Assembly (NCBI GenBank): GCA_902797455.1
Contig: CADBTE010000293.1
Location: 1 to 10,332 of the forward strand
DNA length: 10,332 nucleotides
Reading direction: 5' to 3'
Origin: an uncultured Planctomycetota bacterium
Lineage (GTDB): Bacteria > Planctomycetota > Planctomycetia > Pirellulales > Thermoguttaceae
The position numbers were made by a program, and so were the translations under genes. Positions 1-6,586 of the stretch are shown piece after piece. How positions within the stretch are numbered: position 1 is the stretch's first letter; every line of letters starts with the position of its first letter. The notes under the pieces are model-generated. The model saw only the letters and a program-made list of their open reading frames with translations. It had not been told where the DNA came from and ran no database searches.

Positions 1-45
1 AAGGCGTGTTCCTCCTCCCCCGGCCAGTATCATCGCGTAGATCAT
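1..45 (-). CDS. Sugar-phosphate nucleotidyltransferase, N-terminal 15 codons only (runs off the left edge)
   Basis: Reading the minus strand from an ATG at 45-43 gives MIYAMILAGGGGTRL before the window ends. The L-A-G-G-x-G-T-R-L loop is the signature that binds the nucleoside triphosphate in the NTP_transferase family (mannose-1-phosphate guanylyltransferase, RmlA, GlmU and relatives). In this family it sits within the first 10-20 residues, as here. These enzymes join a sugar 1-phosphate to an NTP to make a nucleotide sugar in the cytoplasm. A purine-rich AAGGGGA lies about 6 nt upstream of the ATG and would be a good ribosome binding site. The gene follows yqgE on the same strand after 59 nt with no terminator between, so co-transcription is plausible. 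Family membership is fairly secure; the sugar and nucleotide cannot be told from 15 residues. A mannose-1-phosphate guanylyltransferase is one reasonable guess. Confidence 0.7.
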   Translation of the reverse strand, partial: MIYAMILAGGGGTRL

Positions 46-104
46 ATTGCATCCCCTTCCCTGTGGGGGTTTCCCCGAGGCACCCGGTAAACCTGGCAGC
101 GCGG

Positions 105-659
105 TTAGTTATCCTCGGGATTATTCGGGAGCCGTTTTAAGTGAAAGACCCGCTGAAAACTCGCAAAGGTCGACCTTTGAAGCGACGAAATCCACATTTC
201 TTTCGGTTCCTGGAAGATATCGATCTCCTCGGCGCGAAGCAGATACCAAGCCCCTTGGTCGATTTCGCCCCGCAGCTGGGACTCGGTCCATCCGGAATAA
301 CCGACAAAGACACGGCAGAGTTGATTCTTGTCCGAAAGCGCGCCGGTGATCTGCTCCTCATCCACGGACAGTTCGACCGAGAACATCGCCTGATCGCTGT
401 CGATCATCGGAACCGTTTTGAACAAAAGCGCCATAGGCGGGGAACTGACCGGACCGCCGAGATAAACCGGCTCTTCGCTGGGACATTCCCGTTTGAACTG
501 CTCGCGACAGATATCGGCCACGGTCGCCGAGGTCGGCCGATTCAAGACCAGCCCCGTAATAGCGTCTCCTTGCTGAGAGACGATCAGGGTCACCGTCATC
601 CGAAAATTAGGGTCCTCCATATAGGGGGAGGCAATCAATACAGTCCCCGTGAAGTCCAA
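105..659 (-). CDS. yqgE: YqgE/AlgH family protein
   Basis: The 184-residue product matches the usual 180-190 residues of the YqgE/AlgH (DUF179) family and carries its landmarks: TGTVLIASPYMEDPNF at 4-19, GLVLNRP at 36-42, YLGGPV at 66-71, and FVGYSGWTESQL at 118-129 followed by GAWYL. The biochemical role of the family is not settled; AlgH was named as a regulator of alginate production in Pseudomonas. The protein has no signal peptide or membrane segment and should be cytoplasmic. I place the start at TTG 659-657: family homology begins there, and GGGAG (667-671) stands exactly 7 nt upstream. The frame stays open up to another TTG at 839, but the extra 60 residues are rich in F, C, R and W and have no counterpart in the family. 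It lies 59 nt upstream of the nucleotidyltransferase at the left edge. Confidence 0.9.
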   Translation of the reverse strand: MDFTGTVLIASPYMEDPNFRMTVTLIVSQQGDAITGLVLNRPTSATVADICREQFKRECPSEEPVYLGGPVSSPPMALLFKTVPMIDSDQAMFSVELSVDEEQITGALSDKNQLCRVFVGYSGWTESQLRGEIDQGAWYLLRAEEIDIFQEPKEMWISSLQRSTFASFQRVFHLKRLPNNPEDN

Positions 660-820
660 GAGAGATCTCCCGAGCGTGTGAAAAATGGGATTGCCAAATA
701 CATCGCCGCAAGCTAAATATACCCGCAGCGGCCGCCAAAAGAAACAAGTAAAGAGGAAGGGACAGAAAGTTTTTTTGGCGAATCTTGGGAAACAGCGCCC
801 GGCCGGCCATTTGCCCGCGG

Positions 821-849
821 AGTATAGTGATACGAACAACCGAGGTTCC
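821..849 (-). promoter_or_regulatory. Candidate promoter for yqgE
   Basis: On the minus strand TATACT (821-826) resembles a -10 box, five of six to TATAAT. The hexamer 17 nt upstream is GGAACC (844-849), unlike a housekeeping -35 but similar to the GGAAC element used by some ECF sigma factors; no clear ECF -10 goes with it. A weaker alternative -10, TATATT, sits at 716-721. The gap between the metY terminator and yqgE (660-896) otherwise holds no gene, RNA or repeat I can recognise, so a promoter is expected in it. If this one is used, transcription starts inside the open reading-frame extension upstream of yqgE, which supports the internal TTG start. Confidence 0.25.
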
Positions 850-896
850 TTGTGTGGGCCGGCGTCGATCCACCCTCCCTGACAGCGCGAACAGAC

Positions 897-927
897 AAAA
901 AAGACACCCGCGTTTGGGGTGTCTTTT
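897..927 (-). terminator. Intrinsic terminator of metY
   Basis: A perfect inverted repeat pairs AAAAGACACCC (899-909) with GGGTGTCTTTT (917-927) around a 7-nt loop. On the minus strand the 7-bp GC-richer core GACACCC/GGGTGTC is followed directly by six T residues (902-897), the classical intrinsic terminator layout. It starts 33 nt beyond the metY stop codon. Read on the plus strand the tail is TTTTCCG with no plus-strand gene upstream, so it serves metY. Confidence 0.88.
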
Positions 928-960
928 CCGCGTGGGCCGGCTCCTCAGCTTGCCGTGTGA

Positions 961-2241
961 CTACTTTACCGCGATGTTCAGCGCGTTTTCGATATCCGCG
1001 AGGATGTCGTCGATATCCTCAATGCCGACCGACAGGCGGATCAGGTCGGGACCGATACCGGCGGCCTTCAGCTCCTCATCGCTGAGCTGGCGGTGGGTGG
1101 CGTTGGCCGGATGGAGGATACAGCTGTGCGCGTCGGCGACGTGGGTAGCGATCGAAGCGACTTTTAACTCCTTCATAAACGCCTCGGCGGCGGCACGGCC
1201 GCCGACCAGCCCGAACGAGACGACACCGCACGAACCGTTCGGCATGTATTTTTTGGCCAGGTCGTAGTACCTGTTATTCGGCAGACCACAGTAATTGACC
1301 CAGGCAACCTTCTTGCAGGCGTCAAGATACTCGGCTACCTTCTGCGCGTTGGCGCAGTGCCTCGGCATACGAAGGTGAAGCGTTTCCAGACCCAGGTTAA
1401 GGAGGAAACTGTTATGGGGCGAAGGGATCGAGCCGAAGTCGCGCATCAGCTGGGCGACCGCCTTTGTGATATAGGCACCTCCCTGACCGAACTGCTTCGT
1501 GTAGGTGATCCCGTGATAGCTCTCGTCGGGGGTCGTTAAACCGGGGAAACGCTCGCGGTTGGCTTCCCAATCGAAGTTTCCCGAATCGACAATGACACCG
1601 CCGACACTGGTGGCGTGGCCATCCATATATTTCGTGGTCGAGTGGATGACGATGTCGGCCCCCCACTCGAACGGCCGGCAGTTGATCGGCGTCGGGAAGG
1701 TATTATCGACGATCAGCGGAACACCGTGACGATGGGCGGCGTTGGCGAAACGCTCGATGTCGAGAACCGACAGCGAGGGATTGGCGACCGTCTCCCCGAA
1801 GACCGCTTTGGTGTTCGGGCGGAAGGCGGCTTCCATCACGTCGTGCGAGGCATCGCACGGGATGAAGGTAAATTCGATCCCCATTCTCTTCATCGTGACA
1901 TTGAAGAGGTTGTATGTTCCCCCGTAGATCTCCGAAGAGCAGACCACATGGTCACCCGCCGAGCAGATATTAAAGATGGAGAAAAAGCTGGCGGCCTGGC
2001 CGGAGGATGTCAGCAGCGCGGCCGTCCCACCCTCCAGCGCGGCGATCTTCGCGGCAACGAAATCGTTGGTCGGATTCTGCAAACGAGTGTAGAAATAGCC
2101 CGACGCCTCCAGGTCGAAGAGCTTTCCCATCTCTTCACTGGTATCGTACTTGAAGGTGGTACTTTGAATGATCGGAATCTGGCGCGGCTCGCCGTTATTC
2201 GGGGTGTAGCCCGCCTGGATGCATTTGGTTCCCTGTTTCAT
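961..2241 (-). CDS. metY: O-acetylhomoserine sulfhydrylase (O-acetylhomoserine aminocarboxypropyltransferase)
   Basis: This PLP enzyme of the Cys/Met metabolism family makes homocysteine from O-acetylhomoserine and sulfide, the direct-sulfhydrylation route to methionine in the cytoplasm. The 426-residue product is full length and opens with the typical TKCIQAGY...IPIIQSTTF. YxR (51-53) is the phosphate-binding element from the neighbouring subunit, SSGQAA is at 79-84, VDNTF at 178-182 contains the Asp that binds the PLP ring nitrogen, and HSTTKYMDGH at 200-209 contains the Schiff-base lysine K204. The C-terminal HPANATHRQL and IRLSVGIED motifs are also intact. The ATG has GGAAG about 8 nt upstream. 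Unlike its neighbours the gene seems to be its own transcription unit, with a promoter candidate, a leader stem-loop and a terminator. Related enzymes such as cystathionine gamma-synthase or methionine gamma-lyase are less likely: the length and N-terminus fit MetY best. Its partner MetX is not in the window. Confidence 0.93.
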   Translation of the reverse strand: MKQGTKCIQAGYTPNNGEPRQIPIIQSTTFKYDTSEEMGKLFDLEASGYFYTRLQNPTNDFVAAKIAALEGGTAALLTSSGQAASFFSIFNICSAGDHVVCSSEIYGGTYNLFNVTMKRMGIEFTFIPCDASHDVMEAAFRPNTKAVFGETVANPSLSVLDIERFANAAHRHGVPLIVDNTFPTPINCRPFEWGADIVIHSTTKYMDGHATSVGGVIVDSGNFDWEANRERFPGLTTPDESYHGITYTKQFGQGGAYITKAVAQLMRDFGSIPSPHNSFLLNLGLETLHLRMPRHCANAQKVAEYLDACKKVAWVNYCGLPNNRYYDLAKKYMPNGSCGVVSFGLVGGRAAAEAFMKELKVASIATHVADAHSCILHPANATHRQLSDEELKAAGIGPDLIRLSVGIEDIDDILADIENALNIAVK

Positions 2242-2283
2242 GGTTTTGTCTTCCGGCGATACAAGTTTTTTCCAGACCGTTAC

Positions 2284-2303
2284 GCGCGGGCAAAGCCCAG
2301 CGC
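2284..2303 (-). other. Stem-loop in the metY leader
   Basis: On the minus strand GCGC, a bulged T, then GGGC pair with GCCCGCGC around a TTT triloop, giving 8 bp, all G-C. It lies between the candidate metY -10 box and the metY start codon (2241), so it would be in the 5' leader of the mRNA. No U-run follows, so it is not a terminator by itself. The leader is about 70 nt, and I see no match to a SAM or other known methionine riboswitch. Confidence 0.45.
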
Positions 2304-2317
2304 CCGTATGCCACTAG

Positions 2318-2345
2318 AGTATAACGACGGGCCGCGAAGATACAA
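2318..2345 (-). promoter_or_regulatory. Candidate metY promoter
   Basis: On the minus strand TATACT (2318-2323) matches the -10 consensus in five of six positions. A 16-nt spacer separates it from TTGTAT (2340-2345), which shares only TTG with the -35 consensus. Transcription would begin near 2311, leaving a leader of about 70 nt before the metY ATG. It lies between mnmE and metY, just past the hairpin after mnmE, which fits separate expression of metY. The good -10 and poor -35 leave this a candidate. Confidence 0.4.
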
Positions 2346-2348
2346 GGG

Positions 2349-2376
2349 AACGCTCTTTTCGCGGAAAATCAGCGTT
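2349..2376. terminator. Stem-loop between mnmE and metY, possible operon end
   Basis: AACGCT (2349-2354) pairs with AGCGTT (2371-2376). Inside, after a small asymmetric internal loop, TTTTC (2356-2360) pairs with GAAAA (2364-2368) around a GCG loop. It begins 4 nt after the mnmE stop codon, where the long minus-strand operon should end. The minus-strand flank is CCCTTG, without a U-run, so it may stabilise or weakly terminate the mnmE message. The plus-strand flank is ATTTTTACTTT, so in sequence terms it looks more like a terminator for plus-strand transcripts, although no plus-strand gene precedes it. Confidence 0.4.
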
Positions 2377-2380
2377 ATTT

Positions 2381-3736
2381 TTACTTTCCCAGGCAAAAGC
2401 GGCTGAAAATTCTATCGAGCAGATCGTCGGTCGTCACCGCGCCGGTGACAGTGCCGATTTGTTCAAGCGCCTCGCGCAGCTGCGCCGCGGTGAGAACCTC
2501 ATCGCCGCCGATGCTCATCACCGCGCGCGAAAGGGCGGCCTGCGCGGCGTCCAGCGCCGAGGCGCAGCGCTGCGCGGTCGAGGGGACGGCGCCGCCGGGG
2601 GGGATCGTCCGAAAGAAGGCGTCGATTGCCCCGGCGGCCTGCTCAATCGATTCGAGCCGGATAGAACTGACCGGCAGCGTCCGAAAAAAGCGGGCGGTCT
2701 GTTCGGGGGAAAGGGACCGCAGCGCCAGATCTGATTTGGTCTGAAGCAAGATTACCCGATCCGGTTCGAGCGACGGCGGAATCGGTTCGGGAATTTGGTC
2801 CCCCGGCAGGCAGTAAAGAACCAGATCGGCGCCGGCCAAAAGCCGGTCGGTTCGCTCTTCCGGCCGGTCGATCGATTCCGTGCCCGCGGTATCGATCAGG
2901 CGAACCGTCCGATCCCCCAGGCACAGCGGGGCCTCGAGCCAGTCGCTGGTGGTACCCGCGTGGTCGCAGACAAGGGCGTTGGGGGTTGTTTCCCCGCCGA
3001 AGCGTCCCTTGAGCGCGTTGAAGAGGGTCGATTTTCCGGCGTTGGGCCGGCCAAAGAGAAGGACCGTACCAAGCGTCTGCCGCGGTGAGCGGCTGGTGAG
3101 GGTATCGCTGATCTTGCGCAGACGTTTCCTGAGTTCTTCCAATCGGTCCGCCAGTGCCTCGGGGGTGAGAAACGCAATTCCCTCCTCGGCGAAATCCAGT
3201 CCCGCTTCCCAATCACTGAGGAGGTTCAACAGCTCCTCGCGCAGGGCGTGCAGTGGACGGGCCAGATGGCCGGAAAGTTGGGTAAGCGCGGTGGAAAGCT
3301 CCCCGCCGCTTCGCGCGTCGATCACCCCCAGGACCGCCTCGGCTTGAGTCAGGTCGATACGGCCGTTTAAGAAAGCGCGGAGGGTGAACTCTCCGTGATT
3401 GGCCGGACGAACCCGCTGCTCGGCGCAAAGCTCGCGAACCAGGCGGCTGACGATGGCCGGGGAACCGAAGGTGTGAATTTCGACCGATTCCTCGGCGGTG
3501 AAACCATGCCCGGCCGGCCAGAAGTACAGCAGCGCGGGGAGAAGGCGCTGCCGGCCGTAGAGGGTCAGCTCCACGGGGAGAATGGCCGTTTGGGTCCGAT
3601 CAAAGTCGTCGGGAAATGATCGAATCAACCGACAAGCCGCCTGAAGTGAAGCCCCTCCCGAAATACGGACAATACCCCGCCTGCCGCCGCATGGCGCCGC
3701 CGGCGCCGTGATGGTCTCTTCCAGGGATCCGAACAT
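2381..3736 (-). CDS. mnmE: tRNA uridine-5-carboxymethylaminomethyl modification GTPase MnmE
   Basis: With MnmG, MnmE builds the carboxymethylaminomethyl group on U34 of tRNAs that read two-codon boxes. The 451-residue product is the usual family length. It has an N-terminal folate-binding domain (to about 118, with EEEVEIH-like EESVEIH near 83-89), a helical domain carrying RAFLNGRIDLTQAEA (120-134), an inserted GTPase domain, and the terminal F-C-L-G-K with the conserved Cys448. In the G domain G1 is GRPNAGKST (229-237), G2 is AGTTSD (260-265) and G3 is DTAG (282-285). G4 reads TKSD (333-336) where NKxD is expected; the ACC codon for Thr is clear. I start at ATG 3736-3734: AAAGGAG is 7 nt upstream, whereas the GTG just before it would be only 4 nt away. 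The ATG overlaps the nnrD stop by one base (TGATG), implying translational coupling. MnmG is not in the window. Confidence 0.95.
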   Translation of the reverse strand: MFGSLEETITAPAAPCGGRRGIVRISGGASLQAACRLIRSFPDDFDRTQTAILPVELTLYGRQRLLPALLYFWPAGHGFTAEESVEIHTFGSPAIVSRLVRELCAEQRVRPANHGEFTLRAFLNGRIDLTQAEAVLGVIDARSGGELSTALTQLSGHLARPLHALREELLNLLSDWEAGLDFAEEGIAFLTPEALADRLEELRKRLRKISDTLTSRSPRQTLGTVLLFGRPNAGKSTLFNALKGRFGGETTPNALVCDHAGTTSDWLEAPLCLGDRTVRLIDTAGTESIDRPEERTDRLLAGADLVLYCLPGDQIPEPIPPSLEPDRVILLQTKSDLALRSLSPEQTARFFRTLPVSSIRLESIEQAAGAIDAFFRTIPPGGAVPSTAQRCASALDAAQAALSRAVMSIGGDEVLTAAQLREALEQIGTVTGAVTTDDLLDRIFSRFCLGK

Positions 3737-4665
3737 CACCGTTCTCCTTTACCGGCGTTTTCCATGAAAGCATCGGGGGCCCGCTGATACCGGACAAACG
3801 CCTCGGGGAGATACTCCAGCAGGGACGAAGCGGTGAGAGACTCCATCCCCAAAGCGCTCGCCGCCAAGTCGCCGGCTTTGCCGTGCAGCGCCGCGGCCAG
3901 CGCCGCCGCGTCGAAGGGCTCCAGGCCCCGCGCCAGGAACGCGGTGATGATACCGGTGAGGACATCGCCGCTTCCCCCGACTGCCATTCCGGGATTTCCG
4001 GTGTGATTGACCGTCAGGCGGTCGCCGTCACAGATGACCGTTCCCGCCCCCTTGAGGACAAGGGTCAGCGGGATATTTTTTTCGCGCAGACCGCGGAAAA
4101 AATCACGTACCGCTTCCTCGCGGCCGGCCGCATCGGGCGGGGTCGGTTTCCCCGTCAATCGGGCGAATTCCCCCGGGTGCGGCGTCAACACGCGCGACGC
4201 GGGGAGCGAAAGGGTTCGGCCATCGAAAAGATGTCTGGCGGCCAGCAGGTTGAGCGCGTCGGCGTCGAATACCGCCGGAGCGTTCTGTTCAAAGAAGAGG
4301 CTCTCCACCAGCCGCTCCAGCCCGAGCGATTGTCCCAGCCCCGGACCGATTCCAAAGGCACTGGCTTTGGCGAGGTGTCCGCGAATCTTCTGGAGCGCGG
4401 CCAGCGCGATTCTTCCCTTCCGATCGGCGTTCAGCGGCGCCGTCATCACGTCGGGAATACCACCGGCGACGATCGATACGATGGTTTTCGCGGTAAGAAG
4501 CCGAGTCAGCCCGGCCCCCGAAAGAAGGGCTGCGCGGGCGCAAAGCGCCGCCGCGCCCGCCATCCCCAGGGAACCGGCGACCAGTACCGCGGTCCCGTAC
4601 GTTCCCTTGTGGCCGCATCGGCGGCGCGGCGGCAGGAGGCAATGGTTTTTTTCTGTTTTAGCCAT
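3736..4665 (-). CDS. nnrD: ADP-dependent (S)-NAD(P)H-hydrate dehydratase, stand-alone NnrD
   Basis: NnrD repairs hydrated NADH and NADPH (NADHX/NADPHX), returning them to the active cofactor with ADP as the energy donor. The 309 residues form a single ribokinase-like YjeF C-terminal domain. Signatures are HKGTYG...AGS..MAGAA (19-38), GPGLG (107-111), DADALN (134-139), TPHPGEF (161-167), KGAGT (205-209) and NPGMAVGGSGDVLTG (224-238), which holds the catalytic Asp234. The N-terminal NnrE epimerase domain often fused to it is absent, so the epimerase must be encoded elsewhere. The frame runs open to 4824, but I start at ATG 4665-4663: homology begins shortly after it, a purine-rich AGAGGGGGG lies just upstream, and the longer reading would sit on top of ruvC. 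It overlaps the ruvC stop by 8 nt and shares one base with mnmE, so all three are probably co-translated. Confidence 0.94.
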   Translation of the reverse strand: MAKTEKNHCLLPPRRRCGHKGTYGTAVLVAGSLGMAGAAALCARAALLSGAGLTRLLTAKTIVSIVAGGIPDVMTAPLNADRKGRIALAALQKIRGHLAKASAFGIGPGLGQSLGLERLVESLFFEQNAPAVFDADALNLLAARHLFDGRTLSLPASRVLTPHPGEFARLTGKPTPPDAAGREEAVRDFFRGLREKNIPLTLVLKGAGTVICDGDRLTVNHTGNPGMAVGGSGDVLTGIITAFLARGLEPFDAAALAAALHGKAGDLAASALGMESLTASSLLEYLPEAFVRYQRAPDAFMENAGKGER

Positions 4666-5164
4666 GGGAATACCCCCCCTCTTGATGGGGCGCCGACTTG
4701 AGGTGGAACCGGTGACAAAGGGCGATCGCCAGCGCGTCGGCGACATCGGGGGGTTCGGGGACTTTGTCCAGGCCAAACTCGAAGCGGACGGCTCGCTGCA
4801 TCTGATCTTTCGTCGCGTGACCACTGCCGGTGAGCATCTTTTTGATCATTGTCGCCGCGTAGGGGACGACGTGGATATCGGCCTGCGCCGCCGCCAGGCA
4901 GATGGCACCGCGCACGTGCCCCATCAGAATCGCCGTTCGGGGACGTTTATAGTAAGAATAAACCTCTTCCAGCGAGAGGACCTCCGGGTGGTACTGCGCG
5001 ATCACCTCCCGGATTCCCTCGTAGATTTCGCGAACACGCGCCTCCAATGTGGCGGCGCGGCTGCGAACGACTCCCGCCTCAAGAATCGTGACACGGCCGC
5101 CGCGCGTTTCGATCATTCCGTATCCGGTCGTTCGCAGTCCGGGGTCTACACCCAATATTCGCAT
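4658..5164 (-). CDS. ruvC: Crossover junction endodeoxyribonuclease RuvC
   Basis: RuvC cuts Holliday junctions symmetrically during homologous recombination, acting as a dimer with the RuvAB motor. The 168-residue protein is typical in length and keeps the four acidic metal ligands: D7 in RILGVDPG, E66 in LSLEEVY, and D140 and D143 in PPDVADALAIALCH. SYYKRPRTAILMGHVRG (70-86) and ATKDQMQ (117-123) are also family hallmarks. The start is ATG 5164-5162, with GAGGA about 5 nt upstream and homology beginning at residue 1; the frame is open to 5275 but the extra residues would run into the permease gene. It follows the permease by 38 nt and overlaps nnrD by 8 nt. ruvA and ruvB are not next to it, although they often are in other bacteria. 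Confidence 0.96.
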   Translation of the reverse strand: MRILGVDPGLRTTGYGMIETRGGRVTILEAGVVRSRAATLEARVREIYEGIREVIAQYHPEVLSLEEVYSYYKRPRTAILMGHVRGAICLAAAQADIHVVPYAATMIKKMLTGSGHATKDQMQRAVRFEFGLDKVPEPPDVADALAIALCHRFHLKSAPHQEGGYSHG

Positions 5165-5202
5165 CGCTTTCCTCGCGTTTTGATTCGCCGATATCTGTTT
5201 TT

Positions 5203-6567
5203 CTAAAACAGCCGAAAGATAAACGACAGTATCACGACGAAGATCGACCCGGTCACCCCCGCCACCAGCGAACAAACAGACAGAACACGCAGCCCCTGGC
5301 GAATCTCAAAGCCGCAAAATTGCGAGACGACCCAGAAGTAACTGTCGTTGACGTGACACACCAGCATCGAACCGCAGCCGATCGCCGAAACGGATAACGC
5401 GCGGTAAAGAGGGGACCCCAAACCGAGCGGATCGAGCATAGGAGCGACGATTCCCGCGGTCGTCAGCGCGGCGACCACCGAGGACCCTTGGGCCGTTTTC
5501 ATTACCGCCGCCACAGCGATCGGCAGACAGATCGCCCATGGTCCCAGGCCGGAGAAATCGGCCATTCCATTGAACAGTTCCGACTGCTGAAGAACCCTCC
5601 CGAACGCTCCGCCGGCGGAGGTGATCACCAAAATGTTGGTTGCCCGCGTGATTGCCTTTCCAAGGAGTCCTCCGACCGATAGTTCCGCTAAGCGCGCCTT
5701 CCCAAGGCCAAAGATCGCCAGACACGCGCCGATCGTCAGCGCGGCGGTCGGCATATGAATCAGCTCCAGGAAACGAGTCCATGACGGATGCGCCGTTTTC
5801 CATGTCTCGGAGAGATTAAAAAGGATGATCGAGCCGGTGATGATCATCAAAAGGGGAACCAAAATTGGCAGCGCCGCGCGCATCGTGCCGAACGGCACGG
5901 GGGAGAGTTCTTCCTCCGGCTGCTCAGCGCGCTGCCGTTCATCTCGGGAGAGTTCCTCTGCGGTTCGGATCGAGCCGCAGAACTTCTGGGCACAGAGGCG
6001 GGCCGCCGTGGCTGTGACAAAAGCGACAAATAACCCGAGGAGAATCGTCAGGCCGACATCGGCGCCCAGAACAGTCGCGGTGGCGACCGGTCCCGGCGCG
6101 GGGGGGACCAGACAATGAGTCGAGAGAAGCCCCAACCCAAGCGCTCCGATGCCGACGGCCAGCGGGACTCGTCCCCGACGGCAGAGGTTGGAGGCCAGAC
6201 CTTGAAGAATCACGAACGCCGAATCGCAGAAGATGGCGATCGAGGAGAGGTACCCGATTGCCGACAGCGCGGTCGGAATCCGTTTTTCCCCGGTGACTCG
6301 AACGATTCGATCGGCCAGAAGCGCCAGCGCACCGCGTTCTTCCATAAACACGCCGATGACCGTTCCCGCCAGGATGATCAGACCGACTTTCCCCATCATC
6401 GCGCCAAAACCGTCGGCCAAGACCGTCAGTGACTCGGCAACCCCCATTTTGATCAGAATCCCCCAAAGAAGCCCGGCACCGAGCAGGACCGGGACGGGAT
6501 GGATCTTCAAAACGGCCGACAGAAAGATGATGAGCGCCAGGACAATGAACAGCTCAAAAAACAACAT
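5203..6567 (-). CDS. GntP family permease (gluconate/sugar-acid type transporter)
   Basis: This 454-residue inner-membrane protein has about a dozen hydrophobic segments, the first at 3-20 and the last at 432-451, the usual GntP layout. GntP proteins are cation symporters for gluconate, idonate, glycerate and related hydroxy acids. Family motifs are STHCLVPPAPGPVATA (149-164), GGAFGRVLQ (319-327), QGSSVVAA (360-367) and HVNDSYFWVVS (405-415). A charged hydrophilic loop, 200-222, rich in E, R and Q, splits the protein in two. The ATG is backed by AGAGGAAAG about 8 nt upstream. It lies 19 nt after coaX and 38 nt before ruvC on the same strand, so it is probably transcribed with them. No sugar-acid kinase, dehydratase or regulator is nearby, so the substrate cannot be inferred from context. 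Cysteines are unusually frequent. Confidence 0.9.
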   Translation of the reverse strand: MLFFELFIVLALIIFLSAVLKIHPVPVLLGAGLLWGILIKMGVAESLTVLADGFGAMMGKVGLIILAGTVIGVFMEERGALALLADRIVRVTGEKRIPTALSAIGYLSSIAIFCDSAFVILQGLASNLCRRGRVPLAVGIGALGLGLLSTHCLVPPAPGPVATATVLGADVGLTILLGLFVAFVTATAARLCAQKFCGSIRTAEELSRDERQRAEQPEEELSPVPFGTMRAALPILVPLLMIITGSIILFNLSETWKTAHPSWTRFLELIHMPTAALTIGACLAIFGLGKARLAELSVGGLLGKAITRATNILVITSAGGAFGRVLQQSELFNGMADFSGLGPWAICLPIAVAAVMKTAQGSSVVAALTTAGIVAPMLDPLGLGSPLYRALSVSAIGCGSMLVCHVNDSYFWVVSQFCGFEIRQGLRVLSVCSLVAGVTGSIFVVILSFIFRLF

Positions 6568-6586
6568 CGTGGGGCTTTCCTCTTGC

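Noticed and set aside
60..85. GGGG-AAA-CCCC mini-hairpin between yqgE and the nucleotidyltransferase
   Set aside because: The stem is only 4-5 bp and has no U-run, too weak to call a terminator.
660..839. N-terminal extension of yqgE with an LACG lipobox-like end
   Set aside because: It has no family counterpart, its composition looks non-coding, the internal TTG has an ideal ribosome site, and a promoter candidate lies inside the extension.
2242..2380. SAM riboswitch before metY
   Set aside because: The leader after the promoter candidate is only about 70 nt and lacks the multi-helix architecture; only a single short stem is present.
1615..2406. Plus-strand open frame of 263 codons opposite metY
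   Set aside because: It is a shadow of metY on the other strand, with biased composition and no ribosome site or motif I recognise.
4666..4824. N-terminal extension of nnrD over ruvC
   Set aside because: It lies in another frame of ruvC; NnrD homology and a ribosome site support ATG 4665.
4007..5206. Long plus-strand open frame of 399 codons opposite nnrD and ruvC
   Set aside because: It is Arg/Ser/Pro-rich with no recognisable domain and lies antisense to two genes with complete catalytic motifs; high GC creates such open frames.
5165..5275. N-terminal extension of ruvC into the permease gene
   Set aside because: RuvC homology starts at MRILGVDPG with a ribosome site directly upstream; the extension is the antiparallel of no gene but overlaps the permease 3' end.
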